A stretch of DNA of 64,000 nt, taken from assembly GCA_040839025.1 (NCBI GenBank), contig JBFPJN010000001.1, forward strand, positions 434,001 through 498,000. The letters run 5' to 3'. This document shows, one piece after another, positions 38,052 through 47,255 of the stretch; the first letter of the stretch is position 1; the number at the start of each line of letters is the position of its first letter. A model generated the notes under the pieces. The model was given only the letters and a program-made list of their open reading frames with translations. It did not search any database and was not told the origin of the DNA. The translations under genes and the position numbers were made by a program. Origin of the DNA: Alphaproteobacteria bacterium LSUCC0719. Lineage in GTDB: Bacteria; Pseudomonadota; Alphaproteobacteria; Puniceispirillales; Puniceispirillaceae.

Positions 38052-40141
38052 CCAGAGGCAAGGAACCTGACGGCGCTGTCGCGTTCAAACAGGCTCAGCA
38101 GAAGATCGCACTGGGCCTGGTCGACAGGGCGGTTGTCCGGTCCGACCATGCCGCGCGCCACATCGCGCGCCAATGCCAGCAAATCCTGATGTGCTGCCAG
38201 ATCGGCAAGGATGAATTCCGGGACGCCGGATTGGCGCTGGCCAAGGAATTCGCCGGGGCCACGAAGCTCCAGGTCCCGCTCGGCAATGACGAAGCCGTCA
38301 TTGGTCTGCCGCATGACATCAAGCCGCGCCGTCGCCGTCTCTGACAGGGGCGGCTGATAGAGCAACAGACAGGATGACGCCGTATCGCTTCTGCCAACGC
38401 GCCCGCGAAGCTGGTGAAGTTGGGCCAGCCCGAACCTCTCGGCATGTTCGATGATGATGACGCTGGCTTCTGGAACATCGACCCCCACCTCGACAACGGT
38501 TGTTGCGACAAGCAATTGTACCTCGCCGCTTCGGAAACGCTGCATGGCATCATCACGTTCGCCTGCTTTCATTTTTCCATGGGCAAGGGCGACACCGATT
38601 TCGGGAAGCGTGGTTGCCAGGGCGGCGAAACGGTCTTCGGCGGCGGCAACATCGATTTTTTCCGACTCTTCGACCAGCGGGCAGATCCAGTAGGCGCGGC
38701 GGCCCGACGCCAGTGCCGCACGCAGACGCGCCACCACATCCCCAAGCCTGTCCAGAGGCAGGGCGCGTGTGTCGATTGGCAGTCTGCCGGCAGGTTTTTC
38801 ATCAAGCCGCGACTGGTTGAGGTCACCATAGGCAGTCATGGCCAGTGATCGCGGGATCGGCGTCGCCGTCATCACGATGACATCGACACCCTGACCCTTC
38901 TGCCCAAGCAAAATCCGCTGACGCACGCCAAAGCGATGCTGTTCATCGACAACGGCAAGCCCAAGATCGTGATAGATGACATTCTCGGAAATCAGCGCAT
39001 GCGTGCCGATGACGATCTGCGCTGTTCCGTCGGCAAGATCATTGATCACCGATTTGCGGTCGCCGCCGCGACCCTGGCCAAGCAGCAGCCTTGCCTCAAT
39101 GCCCAGTGGTGCCAGAAACCTGTTGATGGTGATGTGGTGCTGGCGCGCCAGAACTTCGGTGGGGGCAAGAAGCGCCGCCTGCGCGCCGGACTCCACGGCA
39201 TGAAGCATCGCGAACAGCGCCACCAGCGTCTTGCCCGACCCAACATCCCCCTGCAGCATCCGCAGCATTCGCTGCGCGGATATCTGGTCGGCGCGGATTT
39301 CGTCGATGGCACGGCGCTGCGCGCCGGTCAGCGCAAAAGGCAAGCTGTCGAGCAGGGCCTGTGTCAGCGCAGCTGTGCCGGCAAAGCAACGACCCGGCAT
39401 GGCTTCGGCGGCGGCATGGCGAACAAGCGCGAGGGCCAGTTGGTTGGCAAGCAGTTCATCAAAGGCAAGGCGGCTTCGCGCGGCTGCCAGCGGCAACAGC
39501 TCATCACCTGTCTGCGGGTGGTGAACTTTGTGCATGGCCGAGGCAAAGTCCGGCCAGTTCCGTTCCTTCATCAGGCTGTCAGGTATCCATTCCGGCAATT
39601 TCGGAACCCGGGTCAGTGCGCCTTCGATGGCGCGCCGCAACGGTTTTGGTGTCAGGCCGGCGGTAAGAGGGTAGACGGGCTCGATCAGCGGCATCTCGGC
39701 CTTGTTATCCGGGTCGACGATATGATCCGGGTGGGCCATCTGGGCGCGGCCCTGCCTGATTTCCACGCGGCCGCTGACAATCCGCCTTTCGCCCGCCGGC
39801 AATGCCCGCGCCACATAATCATCGCGGGCGTGAAAAAAGATGATGTCCAGCCTGCCTGTTTCGTTTTCCGTGATCACCCGCCATGGTCTGCGTGTTCCGG
39901 GTGGGGGGCGATCATGCTTGACCACCAGAATTTCAAACGTAGCGGTGCTGCCGTCAACAACCTCGCCAAGCGACGGACGGGACCGGCGGTCGATCAACCC
40001 GACCGGGAGATGGCGAAGCAGGTCAATGACATGTGCGCCAATGCGCTTTTCCAGAATTCCAGCCAATTTCGGCCCCACCCCGGGAAGAACCGTGGTGGCG
40101 GCGAACAGGGCAAAAATTTCCGTTGGTCGTTTCGGATGCAT
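38048..40141 (-). CDS. recG: ATP-dependent DNA helicase RecG
   Basis: Branched-DNA helicase that remodels stalled forks and Holliday junctions, 697 aa. N-terminal 'TVLPGVGPKLAGILEKRIG' and the OB-fold wedge domain (about 55-160). Helicase motifs: Q/I 'LTGAQRRAIDEI', Walker A 'MLQGDVGSGKTLVALFA', 'LLAPTEVLARQHH', DEQH box 'LAVVDEQHRFGVRQR', 'MTATPIPRSLAMTAYGDL', 'VATTVVEVGVDVPEASVIIIEHAERFGLAQLHQLRGRVGRS', and the C-terminal TRG element 'DLELRGPGEFLGQRQSG'. Divergent from sdhE across a 216-bp gap and convergent with the DUF502 gene. Confidence 0.97.
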   Translation of the reverse strand: MHPKRPTEIFALFAATTVLPGVGPKLAGILEKRIGAHVIDLLRHLPVGLIDRRSRPSLGEVVDGSTATFEILVVKHDRPPPGTRRPWRVITENETGRLDIIFFHARDDYVARALPAGERRIVSGRVEIRQGRAQMAHPDHIVDPDNKAEMPLIEPVYPLTAGLTPKPLRRAIEGALTRVPKLPEWIPDSLMKERNWPDFASAMHKVHHPQTGDELLPLAAARSRLAFDELLANQLALALVRHAAAEAMPGRCFAGTAALTQALLDSLPFALTGAQRRAIDEIRADQISAQRMLRMLQGDVGSGKTLVALFAMLHAVESGAQAALLAPTEVLARQHHITINRFLAPLGIEARLLLGQGRGGDRKSVINDLADGTAQIVIGTHALISENVIYHDLGLAVVDEQHRFGVRQRILLGQKGQGVDVIVMTATPIPRSLAMTAYGDLNQSRLDEKPAGRLPIDTRALPLDRLGDVVARLRAALASGRRAYWICPLVEESEKIDVAAAEDRFAALATTLPEIGVALAHGKMKAGERDDAMQRFRSGEVQLLVATTVVEVGVDVPEASVIIIEHAERFGLAQLHQLRGRVGRSDTASSCLLLYQPPLSETATARLDVMRQTNDGFVIAERDLELRGPGEFLGQRQSGVPEFILADLAAHQDLLALARDVARGMVGPDNRPVDQAQCDLLLSLFERDSAVRFLASG

Positions 40142-40357
40142 GGCTTGTCATTCGCGCGCTGGGTGCCTTCCAGACTACAGGAAAGCTGCCTCATGACAAA
40201 ACGCCATCGCCACTGGATGACTGCCTGCCGTGACAAAATGGCCGGAAGGAAACCGCCCGGATCAGGGAAAAACCATTGCTTTGTCGACGAACAGCGCCAT
40301 ATTGCCCCGACAGGCCGGGTCCTGTCCGAAGCAACAGATGTCTGGAAGTCGATAACA

Positions 40358-40621
40358 ATGTCCGAATCCCGCGCCACCAGAATTCGCCGACTGGTCTACC
40401 AGTCCAGCTATACAGGCATGAAGGAAACCGACCTTCTTCTCGGACGCTTTGCGGCAGACCACCTTGCCGGCCTTTCCGATGATGACCTCGACCTTTACGA
40501 GGATCTTCTCGATGCGGGTGACGGTCAGATCTATTTGTGGGTCAGCGGTACAGAGGTGGTGCCGGCACGGTATGACACCGCGGTGCTTGAATTGATTAAA
40601 GAGTTTAGGAACGTTTTATAA
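40358..40621 (+). CDS. sdhE: FAD assembly factor SdhE
   Basis: Small protein that promotes covalent flavinylation of succinate dehydrogenase SdhA, 87 aa. 'TRIRRLVYQSSYTGMKETDLLLGRFA' contains the conserved RGxxE-like region (here TGMKE; the usual Arg-Gly is Thr-Gly). 'LSDDDLDLYEDLLDAGDGQIYLWVSG' matches the remainder of the DUF339 fold. The gene lies at the 3' end of a long antisense frame over recG, but its start (40358) and family match are clear. The stop is immediately before the mfd start (0-bp gap), so the two are coupled; recG/sdhE/mfd is a known alphaproteobacterial grouping. Confidence 0.92.
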   Translation: MSESRATRIRRLVYQSSYTGMKETDLLLGRFAADHLAGLSDDDLDLYEDLLDAGDGQIYLWVSGTEVVPARYDTAVLELIKEFRNVL

Positions 40622-43600
40622 TTGTCTGATATAATTAATTATATAAAGCCTGAAGGGGTAGTATGGGGCGTCCCTGACGGGGTCGGCATGCTGGCCATGA
40701 AACGCTGGCTTGCCGAGGGGCGCCGCATCGTCTATGTCGCCCGTGACGATGCCCGGATGTTCGCCATGCGCGATGCCATGGCGCGGCTCGGCAATACTGC
40801 CGCGCTATATGTCTTTCCGGCGTGGGACTGTCTTCCCTATGACCGGTTGTCCCCGCAGAACGCGCTTGTTGGACAACGGGTCGAAACATTGGCGCGTCTT
40901 GCCGAGACCGATCATTCCGCAAGCGGTGGTTCGCTTCTCGTCACAACGGTGAATGCGTTGCTGCAACGTGTGCCGACAACCGAATATTTCGCCGACCGGT
41001 CATTGATCCTGCGGCCCGGGGACAGCACCGGGCCGGCACGGCTTGCCGAATTCCTGTCCGGGCAGGGTTATCTTCGTACCGATACGGTTCGTGAAACCGG
41101 CGAATTTGCACTTCGGGGCGGAATTCTCGACATCTTTCCGCCTGGCTGTGATGCCCCTGTGCGGCTCGATTTCTTCGGTGATGAGCTGGAAACGCTTCGC
41201 GTCTTTGACGCCGCCACACAGCGGGGTGCCACCCCGATTGAACAGCTTGTGCTGCGCCCCGTTGCCGAATTCCAGCTTGATGAAGACGCGGTCGAACGGT
41301 TCCGCACAGGGTATCGCGCTGCTTTCGGTGCGATGGCAAGCCGTGATGCGCTGTATGAATCCATCTCTGCGGCCAGGATGCATCCCGGCGCTGAACACTG
41401 GCTGCCGCTATTTCATGAATCACTGGCACGGTTGACCGATTATTGCCCGCAATGGCAACTGGTTCTCGATCATGAGGCTGATGCGGCCATCGCCGCACGG
41501 CTGACCCAGATTGGTGATTTTTTCACGGCGCGGCAGGATACGGCAGAAGAGGATGGCAGCATGGCCTATCGGCCTCTGCCGCAGGACAGATTGTATCTTG
41601 ATGCCGGCGAGCTGGATGGGGTGCTGGCCTCTGCGGCTCGTCTGATGCCCTATGCCGCGCCGCCGGACCCACACGCCGAGGGTGGCAATGATGCCGGTGG
41701 ACGGGCGGGCATTGTCCTGACCAATTCCCAGACAAGCCAGTCCGTCATGGCGGAAATCGCTGCGTTCATTGCTGCCGAACGCAAGGGTGATGGTCGTATG
41801 ATTGTCATCGCGGGGGCCGGTGATGGCGCGATGGCGCGGCTCGGAGAGCTGGCGCGCGAACATCTTGGTGTCGAGATACTCAATCCCGACAGCCTTGATG
41901 ACCTGTTGGCCGGTGCCGTTCATCTCATTGAATGGCCACTTGAGGCCGGGTTTCAAACGGATCAGCTTGTTGTCATCACCGAAACTGATATCTTCGGTCA
42001 GCGCCTGTCGCGACCACGGGCGCGTCGTGGGCGCGGCGAGGACTTCCTGCGTGAAGTCAGCGCGCTTGAAGAGGGAGACCTTGTCGTTCATGCCGAGCAT
42101 GGCATCGGCCGGTATGAGGGGCTGGTGATCATCGATTCCTCCGGCGGCCCGCATGACTGTCTGCAGATCGTCTATGCCGGCGGCGACAAGCTGTATCTGC
42201 CGGTTGAAAATATCGAGATCCTGTCGCGATATGGCAGTGCCGGCACGGACGCGCAGCTCGACAGGCTTGGCGGTGCTGCATGGCAGGCGCGTGTGGCGCG
42301 GATCAAGGGGCGGGTCCGGATCATGGCTGAACAGCTGATCAATATCGCGGCACAGCGCCAGACAGCCAAGGCCGAGCCGCTGCAACCTGAGGCGGGAAGC
42401 TATGCGGAATTCTGCGCCCGCTTTGGCTTTGTCGAGACAGATGACCAGCTTGGCGCGATTGAAGATGTCGTTGGTGATCTTGCGTCGGGGCGGGCAACGG
42501 ACAGGTTGATTTGCGGGGATGTCGGCTTTGGCAAGACTGAAGTGGCACTGCGTGCCGCATTCATTGCCGCGATGTCGGGCTATCAGGTGGCGCTTGTCGC
42601 GCCGACGACGCTTCTGGCACGCCAGCATGGGCGGCTCTTTGCCGACCGGTTTGCCGGGTTTCCGGTAAAGACAGGGGTATTGTCACGGATGACATCGGCG
42701 GCTGATGCCAGACAGATCCGCACCGACATCGCTTCGGGAGATGTGCAGATTGCCATCGGCACGCATGCGCTTCTGGCAAAGTCCATCAATTTCAACAATC
42801 TCGGTCTGCTGATCGTCGATGAAGAGCAGCATTTCGGTGTCGGTCAGAAGGAACGGCTGAAGGAACTTCGCGGTGATATCCATGTGCTGACATTATCCGC
42901 AACTCCGATTCCGCGTACGCTGCAGATGGCTCTGTCGGGCGTTCGTGAGATGTCGCTGATCGCCACCCCGCCTGTCGACAGGCTGGTGGTGCGCACCTTT
43001 GTCGGTCCCTGGGACGGGGTTGTATTGCGCGAGGCGATCAAGCGCGAGATGTTCCGGGGTGGTCAGGTATTCTGCGTCTGTCCGCGCATTGAGGATCTGC
43101 AACGTGTCTATGACCGGCTGACGGTTCTTGTGCCGGATGCACGGATCCTATCGGCGCATGGCCGTATGCCTGCTGCCGAACTCGATGACGTCATGACCCG
43201 CTTTGCCGACGGTGATGCCGACATTCTGCTGTCGACCAATATCGTGGAATCCGGGATCGACATTCCGACCGCGAACACCATGATCATCCACCGTGCGGAT
43301 ATGTTCGGCCTATCACAACTCTATCAGCTTCGCGGACGGGTCGGCCGTGGTCGCCAGCGTGCCTATGCCTATCTGACATCGGATCCAAACCGTCTTTTGA
43401 CGCCACATGCCCGGCGTCGGCTTGAAGTCATGCAGACGCTTGATACGCTTGGTGCCGGATTTACGCTTGCATCCTATGACATGGATATTCGTGGTGCTGG
43501 CAATCTACTGGGCGATGAGCAATCGGGCCATGTACGCGAAGTTGGCGTCGAGCTGTATCAGGAGATGCTGCGTCAGGCCGTCGAGACGGCGCGCGCCGGT

Positions 43601-44074
43601 GGTGATACCGACAGCACCGAGCCGGACTGGACACCGCAGCTGAATCTGGGACTTGAGGTGCGGATACCCGAGGATTACGTCACCGATCTTACGGTAAGGC
43701 TGTCACTCTATCGACGGATTGCCAATCTTGATATCGCCTCCGAGGCCGATGGTTTGATTGCCGAGCTTGTCGACCGGTTCGGGTCGGTGCCGGATTCGGT
43801 GCGCAACCTGCTAGCGGTAATCGAACTGAAGCAGCTGTGCCGACGCATCGGGGTGGAGCGTATCGACGTCGGTCCAAAAGGCCTGTCGCTGGCCTTCCGC
43901 AACAATGAATTCTCCAGACCCGAACAGCTTGTCGCTTGGATTTCCAGCAAGGCTGGCGAGGTCCAGCTGCGTGCCGACCACAAGATTGTCATGCAGCGTA
44001 CAATGCCGGCAGCAGATGGCCGGCCGGCGATTTGCAAGCAGATTGTTCAGGAACTGCTGGCGCTTGGCGGATAG
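40622..44074 (+). CDS. mfd: Transcription-repair coupling factor Mfd
   Basis: Removes stalled RNA polymerase and recruits UvrA, 1150 aa. UvrB-homology region (1-330); RNA-polymerase-interacting domain 'FLREVSALEEGDLVVHAEHGIGRYEGL' (about 475-505); translocase motifs 'ICGDVGFGKTEVALRAAFIA' (Walker A), 'LLIVDEEQHFGVGQKERLK' (DEEQ), 'LSATPIPRTLQMALSGVREMSLI', 'STNIVESGIDIPTANTMIIHRADMFGLSQLYQLRGRVGR', and TRG 'DMDIRGAGNLLGDEQSGH'. The C-terminal UvrA-binding domain is complete. The only start consistent with the family is TTG 40622, directly after the sdhE stop; the next ATG is 22 codons inside the N-terminal domain. Confidence 0.97.
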   Translation: MSDIINYIKPEGVVWGVPDGVGMLAMKRWLAEGRRIVYVARDDARMFAMRDAMARLGNTAALYVFPAWDCLPYDRLSPQNALVGQRVETLARLAETDHSASGGSLLVTTVNALLQRVPTTEYFADRSLILRPGDSTGPARLAEFLSGQGYLRTDTVRETGEFALRGGILDIFPPGCDAPVRLDFFGDELETLRVFDAATQRGATPIEQLVLRPVAEFQLDEDAVERFRTGYRAAFGAMASRDALYESISAARMHPGAEHWLPLFHESLARLTDYCPQWQLVLDHEADAAIAARLTQIGDFFTARQDTAEEDGSMAYRPLPQDRLYLDAGELDGVLASAARLMPYAAPPDPHAEGGNDAGGRAGIVLTNSQTSQSVMAEIAAFIAAERKGDGRMIVIAGAGDGAMARLGELAREHLGVEILNPDSLDDLLAGAVHLIEWPLEAGFQTDQLVVITETDIFGQRLSRPRARRGRGEDFLREVSALEEGDLVVHAEHGIGRYEGLVIIDSSGGPHDCLQIVYAGGDKLYLPVENIEILSRYGSAGTDAQLDRLGGAAWQARVARIKGRVRIMAEQLINIAAQRQTAKAEPLQPEAGSYAEFCARFGFVETDDQLGAIEDVVGDLASGRATDRLICGDVGFGKTEVALRAAFIAAMSGYQVALVAPTTLLARQHGRLFADRFAGFPVKTGVLSRMTSAADARQIRTDIASGDVQIAIGTHALLAKSINFNNLGLLIVDEEQHFGVGQKERLKELRGDIHVLTLSATPIPRTLQMALSGVREMSLIATPPVDRLVVRTFVGPWDGVVLREAIKREMFRGGQVFCVCPRIEDLQRVYDRLTVLVPDARILSAHGRMPAAELDDVMTRFADGDADILLSTNIVESGIDIPTANTMIIHRADMFGLSQLYQLRGRVGRGRQRAYAYLTSDPNRLLTPHARRRLEVMQTLDTLGAGFTLASYDMDIRGAGNLLGDEQSGHVREVGVELYQEMLRQAVETARAGGDTDSTEPDWTPQLNLGLEVRIPEDYVTDLTVRLSLYRRIANLDIASEADGLIAELVDRFGSVPDSVRNLLAVIELKQLCRRIGVERIDVGPKGLSLAFRNNEFSRPEQLVAWISSKAGEVQLRADHKIVMQRTMPAADGRPAICKQIVQELLALGG

Positions 44075-44086
44075 TGCCTAAAGCGC

Positions 44087-44731
44087 CTATAGCGCCGCCG
44101 CCGCGTCGATGGCCGGCACCAGATGTTCGGGCAGATGGGCGCCGGCAATGGCATATTTGCCGCCAAAGATGAAGAATGGCACGCCGTCAAGTCGCATCCT
44201 GTTGCCGGTTGCAAGATGGGTATCGAGCTGGCGCGCCACGGTTTCGTCCGCGGCCATGTCGATCAGGTCTGCACGACCGAACGCAACCGCGATATTTTCC
44301 AGCACTTGCGGGTCGCTGATATCCTGTCCTTCCACGAAATAGGCCCTGTAAACAGCTTCAGACAGCTCGGCGCTGTCATGTCCGGCGGCAATCAGCATAC
44401 GATGTGCCGGCCTGCTGTCTGGCGTGCGTGAAATCGCGTCAAACCGGAATTCGATACCACTGTCGAGGCCTGCCGCCGCCACACGTCCATAAACTGCCGC
44501 CGCAGAGTTGCCGAATTTCGCGCTCAGATAGGCGTCGCGTTCCATCCCTTCGTGCGGCATGGTCGGGTTCAGCAGGAAGGTACGCCAGATATAGGATGGT
44601 CTGATGTCCGGCCGCGACTCGAAAGCCATGTCAAGGCGACGTTTGCCGATATAGCACCAGGGGCAGATGACATCGGCAAACACCTCTACCGCTACGGTTC
44701 TGATGTCTGTCTGGGCTGACTGTTCCTGCAT
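44087..44731 (-). CDS. DsbA-family oxidoreductase, FrnE type
   Basis: Thioredoxin-fold protein of the DsbA/FrnE family, 214 aa. The redox motif is CPWC in 'VEVFADVICPWCYIGKRRLDMAF' (about 14-36). The inserted helical domain contains 'NPTMPHEGMERDAYLSAKFG' and 'RMLIAAGHDSAELSEAVYRAYFVEGQDISDPQVLENIA', and the cis-Pro loop is 'NRMRLDGVPFFIFGGKYAIAGA'. FrnE-type proteins are usually cytosolic disulfide isomerases or oxidoreductases; no signal peptide is seen. Start set at MQEQSA (44731), with AGGGGACAGG upstream, not at the much longer open frame. Convergent with mfd, 12 bp away. Confidence 0.92.
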   Translation of the reverse strand: MQEQSAQTDIRTVAVEVFADVICPWCYIGKRRLDMAFESRPDIRPSYIWRTFLLNPTMPHEGMERDAYLSAKFGNSAAAVYGRVAAAGLDSGIEFRFDAISRTPDSRPAHRMLIAAGHDSAELSEAVYRAYFVEGQDISDPQVLENIAVAFGRADLIDMAADETVARQLDTHLATGNRMRLDGVPFFIFGGKYAIAGAHLPEHLVPAIDAAAAL

Positions 44732-44881
44732 CTGCCTGTCCCCTGTGGCGCAAATTTGTAGCGCAAATTGCCCGTCTTGGCTTGCTTGCACGCCGCGCGA
44801 TCGGTCATATCTAAGCACATACAGGCGACGCAATGACGCTGCAAGGATATGGATGCTGCCGGGATGACGCAAGGACGCGAA

Positions 44882-45376
44882 ATGGGTGATATCGATGTTG
44901 CCGGACTGGAGGCAGAGCGTGACGCGCTGTTCGCGGCGGCGCAGACCATTTTGATGGCAGCGCCCGGCGATGATGACATGCCCGAAATGGGTGTAACCCC
45001 ACTGGTCTGGCATGATGGGGAGATGTTCATCTATCCAAGCCGTCTTTCGGCGCATGTCCGAGCTATGCTCAATGCCGGAACGGCGGCGTTTCTTGTGATC
45101 GAGGATGAAGGCCAGGCACAGAATATCTGGGCCAGAAAACGCATAAAGTTTGATGCGGAACTTTCTGAAATTGATCGAAAAACTGAGATTTTTGATGTTG
45201 TTTGTGATGCGTTTGCGTCACGCCATGGCCCCACCATGGGATTGATCCGTGATTTTACCGATTTTCATCTTTTGCGGCTTCGTCCGACGGGCGGTGTGAT
45301 GGTTCTCGGCTTTGCTCAGGCCTACCGGCTTGCTGGTCCCGACCTTGCGGTCAAGGCGCATCTTCGCCAGAGCTAG
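44882..45376 (+). CDS. HugZ-like heme-utilisation protein (PNPOx split-barrel fold)
   Basis: A 164-aa protein with the flavin-reductase/pyridoxamine-oxidase split-barrel fold, resembling HugZ. Supporting stretches are 'GVTPLVWHDGEMFIYPSRLSAHVRAMLNAGTAAFLVIEDEGQAQNIWARKRIKFDAEL' and the C-terminal 'DFTDFHLLRLRPTGGVMVLGFAQAYRL', where HugZ proteins bind heme. HugZ enzymes release iron from heme; whether this one does is not shown by the sequence. ATG 44882 has AAGGA 6 nt upstream; two upstream in-frame ATGs exist. The 3' end overlaps the convergent EamA transporter gene by 26 bp. Confidence 0.82.
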   Translation: MGDIDVAGLEAERDALFAAAQTILMAAPGDDDMPEMGVTPLVWHDGEMFIYPSRLSAHVRAMLNAGTAAFLVIEDEGQAQNIWARKRIKFDAELSEIDRKTEIFDVVCDAFASRHGPTMGLIRDFTDFHLLRLRPTGGVMVLGFAQAYRLAGPDLAVKAHLRQS

Positions 45377-46289
45377 AACGCTGTTCCGGTGCCGCCTCGC
45401 GGATGGCGTTGAGGAAATACATCATCAGCGTTGCAAGCACCAGCGCCGCACCTGCAATCATCGGCATGCTTGGTCGTTCGCCAGTGCCAAGCCATACCCA
45501 GAAGGGGGCCAGCACCATTTCCAGCAGCATGAACAGGCTGACAATGGTCGCGCTGGTATGGCGTGGTGCCAGTGTCAGCAGGCCCCATGAAACCGGCATC
45601 ACGATCAGCCCCATAAGCCCGATGGCGATTGCATTGCCGGTGATGATCGCGCCTGCGGGTGCCATGGCAAATCCAACCAGCCCCGACAGGATGGACCCGA
45701 TACCAGCGGCGGGAAGCACCGGTACATCTGGATGTCGGCGTGTGATCACGAAGACCACGGCAATACCAAGCGCGGCAAGGCAGCCAAGAAAGCCACCTAG
45801 CCATACATTGCCCTCAGGGGCCAGCAAGGCCCCGTCGCCATTCATGATCACCGTCAGCACGCCGATCATGCTCAGTGTAATGGCGATCCATGTACGAGGC
45901 GTCGTGCGTTCTGCCAGAATGAAATAGCCAAGCGCGGCGGCCATCAATGGCGCGGTGGCAAGGGCCGTGACAACGACGGTGATCGATGTTTCCATCGTCG
46001 CGAAATTGAATGCCATGGCGTTGACAAGGTTGGCCATGACAATCACCAGAGCCGGCACCGTGGCAAGCCCGCGATATTGGGTCATGACACGGCGTCCCTC
46101 GAACAAAACCCACAGTGCGCATAAACCGCCGCCGATCAGCACACCGCGCCAGAAGGTCAATCCCCATTCTTCCAGCCCGGACAGCCGGATCAACAGCGTA
46201 TCCGGGGTGATAAGCAGCGCCCCGGCAAGCGCCATGATCAGCCCTGCAGTGGGGTTTGGCGTCCCTGAAATCAGGCTGTTTTGTGACAT
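45351..46289 (-). CDS. EamA/DMT-family transporter
   Basis: A 312-aa integral membrane protein with about ten membrane spans in two EamA repeats (about 15-140 and 163-295). Typical features are 'GLTFWRGVLIGGGLCALWVLF' and 'ATAPLMAAALGYFILAERTTPRTWIAITLSMIGVLTVI' at the end of the first repeat, mirrored by 'LTLAPRHTSATIVSLFMLLEMVLAPFWVWLGTGERPS' in the second. Drug/metabolite exporters of this kind export amino acids or small metabolites; the substrate is unknown. It lies 18 bp downstream of the dehalogenase-like gene on the same strand, so the two may be co-transcribed. The C-terminus overlaps the HugZ-like gene. Confidence 0.92.
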   Translation of the reverse strand: MSQNSLISGTPNPTAGLIMALAGALLITPDTLLIRLSGLEEWGLTFWRGVLIGGGLCALWVLFEGRRVMTQYRGLATVPALVIVMANLVNAMAFNFATMETSITVVVTALATAPLMAAALGYFILAERTTPRTWIAITLSMIGVLTVIMNGDGALLAPEGNVWLGGFLGCLAALGIAVVFVITRRHPDVPVLPAAGIGSILSGLVGFAMAPAGAIITGNAIAIGLMGLIVMPVSWGLLTLAPRHTSATIVSLFMLLEMVLAPFWVWLGTGERPSMPMIAGAALVLATLMMYFLNAIREAAPEQRSSSGEDAP

Positions 46290-46307
46290 GCGGGTGCCGG
46301 TCTTTCG

Positions 46308-47183
46308 TCAGCTGAAGAAGGTCACGAGTGCCGCCAGCGTTTCATCCGGGGCTTCTTCCGGCAGATAATGGCCGCCGGGAACGCCGTGGCCGCTGACATC
46401 TTTGGCAACCTGTCGCCACTCGGCAAGCACGTCATAATTGGTCCCCACAAACCCGTCGATCCCCCATAACGCCAGCAACGGCATGGCGAGGGGAGTATCT
46501 GCATCGACGGCGTCATGGATCAGGTCGATGCCCGCCGCAGCGCGATAATCCTCACACATGGCGTGAATGGTTTCAGGGCGCTGGAAACATCGCAGATATT
46601 CGGCAAAGGCTTCATCTGTAATGGCGCCTTCGGTGCGCCCCCATTGTCCGCATTTGCTGCGCAGAAAAAATTCCGGGTCGGCACCGATCATGCGTTCCGG
46701 AAGGGGGGCTGGCTGGATCAGAAAGAACCAGTGGTAATAGGCGGTGGCAAAACGCATGTCGGTCTGGCTGTACATTGCCGCTGTTGGTGCGATGTCGAGG
46801 ACGGCTATTCGGGTCACCCGGTCAGCATGATCACGGGCCATGCGGTGGGCTACACGCCCGCCACGGTCATGACCGGCAACCATGAAACGATCATGACCTA
46901 GATCGCCCATCAAACGGACCATATCGGCTGCCATGGCCCGTTTGGAATAGGGGCTGTGTTCGGCATCGCTGTCCGGGGTGGAACTGTCACCATAGCCACG
47001 CAGGTCGGCGGCGATCACGGTAAAATGGGCGGCCAGCGCCGGCGCGATTTTGTGCCACATCATGTTTGTCTGCGGGTACCCGTGTAACAGCAGCAATGGT
47101 GGACCGTCGCCAGCACGCCGAAACGCGATGCGGATATCGTCGATTGTTCGCGCCTCGGAACTGAACATCTCGTCATACCGCAT
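46308..47183 (-). CDS. Fluoroacetate/haloacetate dehalogenase-type alpha/beta hydrolase
   Basis: Alpha/beta hydrolase, 291 aa. Catalytic residues match fluoroacetate dehalogenases: nucleophile D106 in 'AGHDRGGRVAHRMA' with carboxylate-binding R107 and R110, acid D130 ('VLDIAPT'), H272 ('GGHYLPEEAP'), halide-site H151-W152 ('YYHWFFLIQPAPLPE') and Y213 ('CEDYRAAAGID'). Relative spacing from the nucleophile to the HW pair (45 residues) is the same as in the Rhodopseudomonas enzyme. It would hydrolyse a 2-haloacid such as fluoro- or chloroacetate to glycolate, though epoxide or other ester substrates are possible. An EamA exporter gene follows 18 bp downstream. Confidence 0.87.
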   Translation of the reverse strand: MRYDEMFSSEARTIDDIRIAFRRAGDGPPLLLLHGYPQTNMMWHKIAPALAAHFTVIAADLRGYGDSSTPDSDAEHSPYSKRAMAADMVRLMGDLGHDRFMVAGHDRGGRVAHRMARDHADRVTRIAVLDIAPTAAMYSQTDMRFATAYYHWFFLIQPAPLPERMIGADPEFFLRSKCGQWGRTEGAITDEAFAEYLRCFQRPETIHAMCEDYRAAAGIDLIHDAVDADTPLAMPLLALWGIDGFVGTNYDVLAEWRQVAKDVSGHGVPGGHYLPEEAPDETLAALVTFFS

Positions 47184-47255
47184 CTGAGGCCGTTTCCTGC
47201 TGTTGGTAGGTGATATGGTGACCCTAGGTCAGTTGACCAGGCGTCGCAAGCGCCG

